Assembly: GCF_038561935.1 (NCBI RefSeq)
Contig: NZ_CP102770.1
Coordinates: forward strand, 4,216,001 to 4,280,000
DNA length: 64,000 nt
Direction of reading: 5' to 3'
Source: Myxococcus stipitatus
Lineage (GTDB): Bacteria; Myxococcota; Myxococcia; Myxococcales; Myxococcaceae
Each line of letters opens with the position of its first letter. Position 1 is the first letter of the stretch. Below are positions 40,102 through 49,900 of the stretch, piece after piece. A model generated the notes under the pieces. That model was not told where the DNA came from. It searched no databases and saw only the letters and a program-made list of their open reading frames with translations. The translations under genes were made by a program, and so were the position numbers.

Positions 40102-40121
40102 TATTGATTCGAGAATCAATA
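40102..40121. promoter_or_regulatory. 20-bp operator-like inverted repeat upstream of acyl-CoA dehydrogenase
   Basis: TATTGATTC-GA-GAATCAATA has perfect 9-bp arms and lies 27 bp before the ATG at 40148, in an AT-rich patch. It has the look of a TetR- or GntR-type site that controls fatty-acid degradation genes. Confidence 0.55.
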
Positions 40122-40147
40122 CTGACGTTCCCCCAGGAGGAGAGAGC

Positions 40148-41287
40148 ATGCCGAACCCGTTCACGGAGGAGCACGAGGCGTTCCGCAAGACAGTGCGCGC
40201 CTTCGTCGACAAGGAGATGGCGCCGTACGGGCTGGAGTGGGACAGGGCGGGCATCTTTCCGCGGGAGCTCTTCAAGAAGTGCGCGGACCTGGGCTTCCTC
40301 GGCATCAACCACGACCCGAAGTACGGCGGCAGCGGGCTGGACTACTGGTACGTGACGGCGTTCTGCGAGGAGCTCAGCCATAGCCGCAACGCGGGCGTGA
40401 ACATGGCGCTGCTGGTGCAGAGCCAGATGGCGACGCCCATCATCAACGAGGTAGGCACGGACGAGCAGAAGCGCGAGTTCCTGGAGCCTGCCCTCAAGGG
40501 TGAGCGCATCGCCGCGCTGGGCGTCAGCGAGCCGGGGTGTGGCTCGGACGTGGCGAGCATCAAGACGACGGCGCGCCGGGACGGCGACGACTACGTCATC
40601 AACGGCTCGAAGATGTGGATCACCAACGGCACGCGCGCCGACTTCATCACCCTGGCGGTGCGCACCGGGAGCGAGGGCTACGGCGGCATCTCGCTGGTGA
40701 CATTCCCCACGGACGTGAAGGGCTTCAGCGTCTCCAAGAAGCTCGACAAGGTGGGCAACCTGTCCTCGGACACGGCCATCCTCTACTTCGAGGACTGCCG
40801 CATCCCGGCCCGCTACGTGCTGGGCGAGGAGAACGAGGGCTTCTACCACATCATGACGAACTTCCAGGGTGAGCGCCTGGTGGGCGCCATCACCACGGTG
40901 GGCGGCATGGAGCGGATGATGGAGGACGCCATCCAGTACGGCAACGAGCGCGAGGCGTTCGGCCGGCCGCTGATGAAGTTCCAGGTCTGGCGCCACAAGT
41001 TCGTGGAGCACCTGACGGCCATCGAGGCCGCCAAGCGGCTGACGTACCACGCGGTGGACATCTTCGACCGCAAGGAGAACGCGGTGAAGGAGATCTCCAT
41101 GGCGAAGCTGTTCGCCGGAGACCTGGCCCAGCGCGTGGCCTACGACACGCAGCAGTTCTTCGGAGGCATGGGCTACATCGAGGAGACGCCCATCGCGCGG
41201 GCGTGGCGCGACGTGCGCCTCATCACCATCGGCGGCGGCACGTCCGAAGTGATGAAGGAGATCCTCTCGAAGATCTACGGCTTCTGA
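40148..41287 (+). CDS. Acyl-CoA dehydrogenase
   Basis: A 379-residue FAD enzyme performing the first oxidation of beta-oxidation. The helical N-domain is followed by the beta-domain [20 protein letters not shown] and [20 protein letters not shown], then the C-terminal helices with [20 protein letters not shown] and [20 protein letters not shown]. The usual catalytic Glu before the GT of the last motif is Gly ([14 protein letters not shown]), so the base must be elsewhere, as in isovaleryl- and long-chain enzymes. AGGAGGAGAGAGC precedes the ATG. Chain-length preference cannot be told. Confidence 0.93.
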   Translation: MPNPFTEEHEAFRKTVRAFVDKEMAPYGLEWDRAGIFPRELFKKCADLGFLGINHDPKYGGSGLDYWYVTAFCEELSHSRNAGVNMALLVQSQMATPIINEVGTDEQKREFLEPALKGERIAALGVSEPGCGSDVASIKTTARRDGDDYVINGSKMWITNGTRADFITLAVRTGSEGYGGISLVTFPTDVKGFSVSKKLDKVGNLSSDTAILYFEDCRIPARYVLGEENEGFYHIMTNFQGERLVGAITTVGGMERMMEDAIQYGNEREAFGRPLMKFQVWRHKFVEHLTAIEAAKRLTYHAVDIFDRKENAVKEISMAKLFAGDLAQRVAYDTQQFFGGMGYIEETPIARAWRDVRLITIGGGTSEVMKEILSKIYGF

Positions 41288-41324
41288 CGCGCCGGTTTCG
41301 CGAGGGCGTCCTGGGCCGAGGAGT

Positions 41325-41349
41325 GCCGGAGCGCGGCGAGGGCTCCGGC
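41325..41349. terminator. Terminator after acyl-CoA dehydrogenase
   Basis: An 8-bp perfect stem GCCGGAGC / GCTCCGGC with a 9-nt loop, between convergent genes. Confidence 0.55.
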
Positions 41350-41356
41350 TCGTGGC

Positions 41357-41680
41357 TCAGTGGTGGTGGTTGCCGGGGTGGTTGGGCGGCTGGTGGTGGT
41401 GTCTGTTCTGCTGGTTCGCCGCCTCCTCCGCCTCGATGACGGTCACTCCGCCCGCGACAGCGGAGGCGCTCTGCTGGGCCTGCGTGGCTCCAGGCATCTG
41501 GCACACGCAGCCCGCGGAGTTCCGGATGATGACGACCGAGCCGAGCTCCATCCCGATATCCGTGCAGATGGTCTTGCACTCGGAGACGCGTTCCTTGGGC
41601 ACGGCCAGGTTCGCTGCGGGGGCGACGACACATCCCGAGAGGGTGAGCGACGCCAGCACGACGAAGAGTTTCTGGGGCAT
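41357..41680 (-). CDS. Small lipoprotein with His-rich tail
   Basis: A 107-residue lipoprotein (MPQKLFVVLASLTLSGC, Cys17 lipidated). Four further cysteines lie in ECKTICTDIG and GCVCQMPG. A short helical linker leads to a tail of His, Pro, Gln and Asn (RHHHQPPNHPGNHHH). The tail suggests metal binding. Family not recognised. Single gene, convergent with the dehydrogenase. Confidence 0.75.
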   Translation of the reverse strand: MPQKLFVVLASLTLSGCVVAPAANLAVPKERVSECKTICTDIGMELGSVVIIRNSAGCVCQMPGATQAQQSASAVAGGVTVIEAEEAANQQNRHHHQPPNHPGNHHH

Positions 41681-41760
41681 GGTTCCGCCGACTTATCACC
41701 GCCTGTTCGGAAACACCGTGCTCTCCAGGATGTCGGCTAGGGTGCCGGGAGGAGGTCTCG

Positions 41761-42366
41761 ATGGCACCGCTGATGCCGGCAAGCGTGGCGTGGTACGTGA
41801 CGGGGCGTTTCTACCTGTCGTCGGAGGACTCGACCCTCCAGGACCTGGGCTACTTCATCCACCTGGAAGGTCTCAAGGGGCCGCTGTTCGATGACCCCTC
41901 CGGCAAGGTGGCCGAGGCCGCCGCGCGGCTGACGTTCCGCGCCGCGCCGTTCAAGGCCCGGACGCTCGACAATGGCGGGCTGTCGCTCAGCGTGGACCCG
42001 GTCGGCGACTTCACCGTGTACCTCAAGGAGCAGGCTCACGCGCGCGCGCACTTCGACGACCCGGACTCCTTCTCCGACGGCCGTCCCATCGCCACGTTCC
42101 GGCGCGCGAGCATCGTGGTGGGAGGCGCCTTCAGCGGGCCTCCGGAGTCGGGGCGCTCGTTGTCGCTCAACGTCTTCAGCGCGCGCCTCGTGTGGAGCAC
42201 GCCCTTCGATCTGCACGGCGCGCGCTACGACCTGGCGGGCCTCCTGCCCCACGGCATCACGCAGTGGGGCGAGTGCGGCCCCGTCGCCATCGAGCACCCG
42301 ACGAAGGGCTTCTCCAAGATCGTCCCGTTCGTGGGCTCGGCGGTGGCCGTGGGGCCCGGACGGTAG
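41761..42366 (+). CDS. Protein of unknown function, beta-rich
   Basis: 201 residues, no signal peptide or membrane segment. The sequence alternates strand-like runs (AWYVTGRFYLSSEDSTLQDL, GYFIHLEGLKGPLFDD, ARLTFRAAPFKARTLDNGGL, GDFTVYLKEQAHARAHFDD, RSLSLNVFSARLVWSTPFDL). Codon bias is that of a real gene. I do not recognise the family. GTG or other starts near ATG 41761 are possible; GGGAGGAGG precedes the ATG. Confidence 0.7.
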   Translation: MAPLMPASVAWYVTGRFYLSSEDSTLQDLGYFIHLEGLKGPLFDDPSGKVAEAAARLTFRAAPFKARTLDNGGLSLSVDPVGDFTVYLKEQAHARAHFDDPDSFSDGRPIATFRRASIVVGGAFSGPPESGRSLSLNVFSARLVWSTPFDLHGARYDLAGLLPHGITQWGECGPVAIEHPTKGFSKIVPFVGSAVAVGPGR

Positions 42367-42385
42367 GCCCGCCGCGAAAGGCGCC

Positions 42386-42673
42386 TCAGCGCTTCCGGAA
42401 CAGGGCCTCCGCGGCGTTCAGCATGGCGTCACGGCTGGCCTTGGCATGGAGGCCGCCTTCGCCAATCTGGAAGAGCTCGCAGAAGTTGGCGCTGTCCTTG
42501 TCGGAGGGCACCTCGGCGAAGGGCTCCTTGCATTCCTTGGCCACGCTCGCGTCGTAGTGCCGGCAGTTGCGACACGAGCGTACGTCCTCGTCACAGTGGG
42601 GGCAGGTGTCGCTCCTCCCCACCTGATTGGCGATGATGTCGAGCGAGTGTCCACAGTGCGCACACCCAGGCAT
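42386..42673 (-). CDS. Zinc-ribbon protein
   Basis: A 95-residue protein with two metal knuckles near its start (CAHCGH...TCPHCDE) and a third cysteine group (SCRNCRHYD ... ECKEPF ... FCELF). The rest is a short helix ending ALFRKR. Probably a zinc-binding scaffold or nucleic-acid or protein adaptor. ATG 42673 has GGAGG 6 nt upstream; the in-frame GTG at 42679 is less likely. Confidence 0.75.
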   Translation of the reverse strand: MPGCAHCGHSLDIIANQVGRSDTCPHCDEDVRSCRNCRHYDASVAKECKEPFAEVPSDKDSANFCELFQIGEGGLHAKASRDAMLNAAEALFRKR

Positions 42674-42732
42674 GGCCACCTCCGCGAAAGAAGGGCCGCC
42701 ATTGTGCCAGCACGCGGCGGGGGCGGGGAGAC

Positions 42733-43149
42733 CTAGCGTTGGAGGCTGGACACGAGCGTCGGCCGGTGCTCCGAGGAGGCGGCGGGGGGCTCGGCGGTGG
42801 GGCGCAGCTCGCCCATGGCATCCAGGAGCTGGTCATCCAGGCGCTTGAGCAGGAACAGGACGTAGGCGCCCACCAGCGACATGGCCGCCGCCAGCACGCC
42901 CAGCATCATCCCCCGCTCCCACAGGTGGGCCTTCTCCATCACCGTGCGCCGCTCGGAGAACGTCTTGAGCTGGGCGTCGGCGGCCTTGCCATCCAGACGG
43001 CGGGCGTAGTCCTCGGCCTGGGCGGTGCCGCGCTCCATCAGCCACTGGCCCTGTCGCTGGAGCGTGTCCGCCTGCATGTAGCAGTAGGCAGCCCCGCCCG
43101 ACGAGAGCAGGGTGATGCAGAGTGCCGCCGTCACGCTCCGGGTGCCCAT
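42733..43149 (-). CDS. Small membrane protein with two transmembrane helices
   Basis: 138 residues. TM1 is SVTAALCITLLSSGGAAYCY, TM2 is MMLGVLAAAMSLVGAYVLFL. Between them lies a charged helix of ~50 residues (QRQGQWLMERGTAQAEDYAR...) that probably forms a periplasmic coiled coil. The C-terminal tail is Pro/Ser-rich. ATG 43149 follows GGAGGACG. Function unknown. Confidence 0.65.
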   Translation of the reverse strand: MGTRSVTAALCITLLSSGGAAYCYMQADTLQRQGQWLMERGTAQAEDYARRLDGKAADAQLKTFSERRTVMEKAHLWERGMMLGVLAAAMSLVGAYVLFLLKRLDDQLLDAMGELRPTAEPPAASSEHRPTLVSSLQR

Positions 43150-43246
43150 TGCAACGTCCTCCGGATTCGCCATTGCGCGGGTCACGACACCCACGACTGC
43201 TCCGGCTTCCCGAAGACAGTAGCGGATGGTAGGGACCCCCTCCGAC

Positions 43247-43873
43247 ATGGGCAAGCCCTACCGTCCTAAAGACCACTATTTCCAGAAAGCCAAGCAAGAA
43301 GGGCTCCGAGCACGCTCGGCCTTCAAGGTGGATGAGCTCATCAAGCGGTTCCCCATGGTGAAGAAGGGCCATGTGGTGCTCGACCTGGGAGCCGCGCCGG
43401 GAGGGTTCCTCCAGATTCTGGCGGACGCCGTGGGAGGGGCGGGGCGGGTGATTGGCGTGGACATCGTCGCCATCCGGCCCTTCACCCAGCGCCACGTGCA
43501 GACGGCGGTGCTCGACGTGCTCGCGGACGACTTCGACGGGAAGCTGGCCGCGATGTACGACGGCCCGTTCGACGCGGTCATCTCCGACATGGCGCCGAAG
43601 ACCAGCGGCATCAAGGCCACGGACGAGGCGCGCAGCCTGCGACTGGCGGGCAAGGCGCTGGAGGTGGCCTCGAAGCGGGGCAGGACGGGCTCGTCGTTCG
43701 TGGCCAAGGTGTTCATGGGCGGCGACTTCGAGGACTTCCGCGACCAGGTGCGTGCCCTCTTCGAAGAGGTGAAGGTGGTCCGTCCGGAGGCGACGCGCGG
43801 GGCGAGCATGGAGGTCTACCTGGTGGGTCTGCGCCGCCGGGCCCCGCCGGGCGAGGCACCCGCGGCCCCCTGA
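43247..43873 (+). CDS. rlmE: 23S rRNA 2'-O-methyltransferase, RlmE/FtsJ family
   Basis: 208 residues. Methylates a 23S rRNA uridine 2'-OH (U2552 in E. coli) during late 50S assembly. SAM motif VLDLGAAPGGFLQ near 44-56; the K-D-K-E catalytic set is K27, D114 (ISDMAPKTSG), K154 (FVAKVFMGGD) and E189. It lacks any extra domain. I prefer ATG 43247 (MGKPYRPKDHY), the conserved opening; ATG 43226 adds seven residues. Confidence 0.92.
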   Translation: MGKPYRPKDHYFQKAKQEGLRARSAFKVDELIKRFPMVKKGHVVLDLGAAPGGFLQILADAVGGAGRVIGVDIVAIRPFTQRHVQTAVLDVLADDFDGKLAAMYDGPFDAVISDMAPKTSGIKATDEARSLRLAGKALEVASKRGRTGSSFVAKVFMGGDFEDFRDQVRALFEEVKVVRPEATRGASMEVYLVGLRRRAPPGEAPAAP

Positions 43874-43922
43874 GCCGGAATGTGGAACGCCCGGCCGGCC
43901 TCCAGCGTCTAGAGTGCCGACC

Positions 43923-46900
43923 ATGCAACGCACTCCTCGGACCCGGGCAGTCGCCACCACATTACCGTTGTTGTCCCTGTTGCTGCTTGTCGCGTCGTTC
44001 GCGCGAGCAGCGCCAGCCAAGCCGCCTCCGTCGTGGAAGGACATCGACGCGCTGGTGTCGAACCAGAAGGTGGAGGCCGCCGCGCAGGCCGCGGAGGCCC
44101 GCCTTGCCCGCGCCCGGAATGGCTCGGATGAAGCCGAGTGGACGCGTGCGCTGATCCGCACGGTGCAGCTGCGCTCGGCGCTCCATGGCTACGAGACGAC
44201 GGTGCGCTTCCTGCGCGAGGAGCCCTGGCCCAAGGGGACGTTGTCTCGCGCGACGCTGAACCTCTTCTACGCGAACTCGCTCGTCACCTACGCGCAGGCG
44301 TACGACTGGGAGATCCGCCAGCGCGAGCAGGTGGCGTCCTCCGGTCCGGTCGACCTGAAGTCGTGGACGTATGACCAGATCCTCACCGAGGCCCAGCGTG
44401 CCTACGAGGAGGTCTGGACGCAGCGGCAGGCCCTGGGCAACGAGCCGGTGAAGGTGCTGGCGGACTACATCCGGCCCAACACGTATCCGGAGGGCATCCG
44501 CTCCACGTTGCGCGATGCCGTGACGTACCTGCGCGTGGCGCTGCTGGAGAACAGCTCGCACTGGCGGCCCGAGCAGTCCAACGAGCTGTTCCGGCTGGAC
44601 CTGGGCTCGCTCATGGAGGGGACGCCCACGGTGGCGCTGACGGACCCGAACATCCACCCGCTGGTGAAGGTGGCCGCGGTGCTCGGAGACCTGGAGGCGT
44701 GGCATCGCGCGGCGAATCGACGCGAGGCGGCGCTGGAGGCCCGGCTGCGGCGCTACGACGTGCTGAACCGGCACTTCACCGAGGAGGATGACCGCGAGCG
44801 GCTGCGCAAGCACCTGGCCGAACATCTCGTGGCCTCCCGGGACGTGCCGTGGTGGACGATGGGTCAGGGGATGCTGGTGGAGCTCGAGGCGGGGGTCGGC
44901 CACGCAGTGCGCGCGCATGCATTGGCGAAGGAGTGCATGGCCGCCTATCCGGACTCGCTCGGGGCCTTGAGGTGCCGGACGCAGAAGGAGTTGCTGGAGC
45001 GGCCGGACTTCAACCTCTCTTCCATGCGGTCGGATGGCGCCAACCGGCGCTCCATCGAGGTGTCCCACCGCAACGTCCCGGTGCTCTATTTCCGGGCGTA
45101 CCCGCTGGATGTCGAGGCGCGGCTGAAGAAGGCGGCGGTCTCCAACATCTACCCCTATGGCGAAGAGCTGCTGCGGTACATCCGGGGCCGCAAGCCGGCG
45201 GCTTCATGGAGCGTGCAGCTCCCCGCGACGCCGGACCTCCAGATGCACAACACGTTCGTCACGCCGCCGATGAAGGAGACGGGGACGTACGTCGTCCTCG
45301 CTTCCGCGAGGGAGGACTTCCAGGAGAAGAACAATCGCATCGGGGCTTCCTTCCTGTCCGTGACGCCGTGGGTCGCCATCACTCGCAATCCGGGCGGGGC
45401 GGAGGTGGAGGTGCGGGTCGTGAAGGGCGACTCCGGAGCCGTGGCTCCGCAGGTTCCGGTGCGGCTCATCGAGATGGACTACCGCGATGGCTTTCGTGAG
45501 GTGGCTCGGGCCACGACGGACGCGCGGGGCGAGGCGTCCTTCTCGCGCTCCAAGGACCAGGTGGGCTACCGCGGCTACATGGTGATGGTGGGCCAGGGGC
45601 GCGAAGCCCTGCTCCTGTTCAACGGCTTGGGCTTCTACAACCCGCCGCAGCCCGGAGAGTTGACGTCGTCGCTCGTGTTCACGGACCGGAGTGTCTACCG
45701 GCCGCTGCAGAAGCTGATGTGGAAGGCGGTGGCCTATCGTGGGCGCGGCGACCAGGCCCGCTATCAGACGCAGCCGGGAGAGCGGTTGGTCGTGTCGCTG
45801 ATGGACCCGAACCACCAGGAGGTGGAGCGGCGCGAGGTTCGCACCAATGACTTCGGCTCGGCCGCGGGGGAGTTCACCATCCCCACCGGACGGCTGCTGG
45901 GGGCGTGGACGGTGACGGTGCAGTCCGGAGGCGGGGTTTCGGTTCGCGTGGAGGAGTACAAGCGGCCGACCTTCGAGGTGACGATGAAGGACCCGGACGT
46001 GCCGCTGAGGATGAACCGACCGGCGACGTTCAAGGGGGAGGCTCGCTACTACTTCGGTCTGCCGGTGGCGTCGGGGACGGTGCGCTGGCGCGCGTACCGC
46101 GAGCCCGTGTTGCCCTGGTGGTGGCATTACAACTTCCACATCTCGATGCAGCGGGACCTGGTGGCCGCGGGCACGTCCACGCTCGATGCGGACGGTGGCT
46201 TCAAGGTGACGTTCACCCCGGAGGCCGACGAGCGCTCCGCGCGCACGCCGGGCCTGAGCTGGCGCTACCTCGTGGAGGCGGATGCGACGGACGAGGGAGG
46301 CGAGACGCGCTCGGCGAGTCGCGGCTTCCGCCTGGGCTTCGTGGCGGTGGAGGCGCGGGTGGACACGGAGGAGGGCTTCCTTCGCGAAGGCGCGGGGGGC
46401 GAGGTCCGGCTCGTGAGGTCCACGTTGGATGGGGCGCCCCAGCCGGGCGCGGGACGCTGGCGACTGGTGGCGCTGCAGCAGCCCGCTGTCCCGTTGCTGC
46501 CGGCGGACGAGCCTCGGCCTCCGCCGTCGCTCATCGTGGATGCGGCCTCCGAGAGAAAGGCCACGCCGGGGGATGCGCTCCAGCCGCGCTGGTCGACGAT
46601 GTATTCACCGCAGACGGCCATGGCCCGCTGGAGCGATGGCGCGGAGCAGGCGAAGGGCGCCGTGCAACACGATGGGGAAGGGTTGGCGCGAGTGAAGTTG
46701 CCCGCGCTGAAGGCCGGAGCCTACCGGCTGCACTACGAGACGACGGACGCGTTCGGGCAGACGTTCAAGGTTGCGCGGGAGTTGATGGTTGCGGGTACGC
46801 GTGCCCCCATCGCGCTGCCATCCGCGCTGGTGTTGGAGAAGTCGTCCGTGCGCGTGGGTGAAGTGGCGCGGCTGCTCGCGTTCTCCGGCTTCGCGGGGCA

Positions 46901-49900
46901 GCCTTTGATGTTGGACTTGTACCAGGGCGAGCAGCGCATCCTGCGCAAGCCGTTGGTGGGGGGAGACTCTCCCGCCGTGATTGAAGTCCCCGTGACGGAG
47001 TCGATGCGGGGCGGCTTCACCGCGGTACTGGTGGCGGTGCGCGACTGGCAGTTCATGCGCTTCAGCGAGCATGTGTTCGTGCCCTTCGACAACAAGGAGC
47101 TGAGCCTGGAGTTCGCCACGTTCCGCGACAAGCTGCGCCCGGGGGCGAAGGAGACCTGGCGCGTGACGGTGAAGGGGCCCAAGGGCGCGAAGGTGGAGGC
47201 GGGGGCGGCGGAGTTGCTCGCGTATATGTATGACCAGTCGCTGGACCTGTTCGCACCGCACGTCCCCGTGAGAGTCGCGGACCTCTATCCCCAGCGCATG
47301 GCGTCGTCGGAGCAGGGCTCGTCCCTGTCCATGGAGCAGGCGCAATGGTTGGTCCTGCATGGCTACGGTGACTACTTCTCGTGGTCGTCTCCCGTGGAGG
47401 ACCACCTGAGGTTCGAGGATGGCTATGGACTGGGGGGGCCGGGATACCGCCGGCGCCAGTTCGGGATGTCCTATGAATCCACCGCGAGCGCTGTCTCGAG
47501 GGAGTCGGCTGCTCGTCCAGAGCAGGTGATGAAGCGCAAGATGGACAGGTCGTTTGGTGCGCCGCCGGCCATGGCGGCCATCGCGGAGGGCACAGTGGCG
47601 GAGCAGCGTGGTGGAGCTCCGGCCCCCGCGGATCCCCCCGCGCAGGCGCTGCGCTCCAACTTCGCGGAGACGGCCTTCTGGATTCCGCAGCTCCTCACCG
47701 GACCGGATGGCTCCGCGTCGCTGGAGTTCACGGTGCCCGACTCGGTGACGGCCTGGAGTGTGTGGGTCCACGGCGTCACGCGCGACTTGCAGGGAGGCTC
47801 GGTGCAGCGCACCTCCCGGAGCGTGAAGGAGCTGATGGTGCGGCCCTACGTGCCTCGGTTCCTGCGTGAGGGGGACCGCGCGGTGCTGGAGGTGGTGGTG
47901 AACAACGCGTCGGAGCAGGCGCGCCAGGGCACGCTCACGCTGGACATCGTCGACACCGAGACGCGCAAGAGCCTGCTCTCGGAGTTCGGTGTGAAGAACG
48001 CCTCGCAGGCCTTCACGGTGGCACCGGGCAAGGGGACGAACCTGCGGTTCGCGCTCACCACGCCCTCGAAGGTGGGCACGGTGGCCTTCCGCGTGGAGGC
48101 TCGCTCGGGAGACGTGAGCGACGGCGAGCTGCGCCCGCTGCCGGTGTTGCCTGGCCGCGTGCACCTGGCGCAGTCGCGCTTCGTGACGCTCAAGGGCGCG
48201 GGCTCGAAGACGATGCGCTTCGACGACCTGAAGAAGGGCGGCGACCCGACGCGGGTGAACGAGCAGCTGGTCGTCACCGTCGACACGCAGCTGTTCTACT
48301 CGGCGCTCCAGGCGCTGCCGTACCTGGTGGACTACCCCTACGAGTGCTCGGAGCAGACGCTCAACCGCTTCGTGTCCTCGGGCATCCTCTCGAGCCTCTA
48401 CGGCAAGTATCCCGCTGTCGCGAAGATGGCGAAGGACCTGAGCCAGCGCTCCACCCGGTTCGAGACGTGGGACTCGGTGGACCCGAACCGCAAGATGTCG
48501 CTGGAGGAGACGCCCTGGCTGGAGATGGCGAAGGGTGGGGCCGAGTCCAGTGGCGGTCTGGTGAAGGTGCTGGACCCGAAGGTGGCTCGCGCGGAGCGCG
48601 ATGCGGCGATGGCGAAGCTGCGCAAGGCGCAGACGGCCAGCGGCGGCTTCCCCTGGTGGCCGGGGGGCCCGCCCTCGCCGTACATGACGCTCTACATCGT
48701 CCACGGCTTGTCTCGCGCCATGGAGTACGGCGTGGAGGTTCCCGACGACATGACGCGCGAGGCCTGGGGCTACCTGGCCCGGCACTTCCGCGAGGAGTAC
48801 GCCAGCAAGCTGATGATGAAGGGACAGGGCTGGGAGTTCATCACCTTCCTCAACTACGTGGCCTCCGCGTACCCGGACGAGCGTTTCACCGGAGACGCGC
48901 TGACCGCGGAAGAGCGCCAGAAGATGCTCTCCTTCAGCTTCAAGTACTGGAAGAAGCACTCGCCCTACCTGAAGGGCTATCTGGCGCTGACGCTGAAGCG
49001 CTCGGGGCGCGGCGCGGACGCGACGAAGGTCTGGGACAGCGTGATGGACTCGGCGAAGACCAGCGAAGAGCTGGGCACGTATTGGGCACCCGAGGACCGA
49101 AGCTGGCTCTGGTACAACGACACCACGGAGACACATGCCTTCGCGTTGCGCACGCTCACGGAGCTGAACCCGAAGGACCCTCGCCGTGAGGGGCTGGTGC
49201 AGTGGCTGCTCCTGGACAAGAAGCTCAACCACTGGAAGTCCACGCGCGCCACGGCGGAGTCGCTCTACGCGCTGGTGAAGTACCTGGAGTCGGAGGGCGC
49301 GCTGGGCATCCGTGAGGACGCGACGGTGAAGGTGGGGCCGCGCGTGGTGAGGATGGAGTTCGCGCCGGACGAGTACACGGGGAAGAAGAACCAGGTGGTG
49401 GTGCCTGGGCCGGAGCTCCAGCCGGAGACGATGAGCTCGGTCGTGGTGGAGAAGTCGACGAAGGGCTTCGCCTTCGCTTCCGCGACGTGGCACTTCTCCA
49501 CGGAGAAGCTGCCGACGGAGGACCGGGGCGACTTCTTCCAGGTGTCGCGCCGTTACTTCCGTCGCGAGCGCGAGGGGCGCGAGGCCGTGCTCCAGCCGCT
49601 GGCCGAGGGGGCGCTGCTCAACCCGGGAGACGAGGTGGAGGTGCACCTGTCACTGCGCACGAAGCATGCGGCCGAATACGTCCACCTGCGGGACCCGCGC
49701 GCCGCGGGCCTGGAGCCGGAGAACGTGCAGTCCCGCCACAAGTGGGACCTGGGCATCTCCTGGTACGAGGAGACGCGCGACTCGGGCAGCAACTTCTTCT
49801 TCGAGTGGCTGCCCGCGGGTGAGTACACCTTCAAGTACCGGCTGCGCGCCAACATGGCGGGCACGTTCCGGGTGGGGCCCGCGACGGTGCAGTCGATGTA

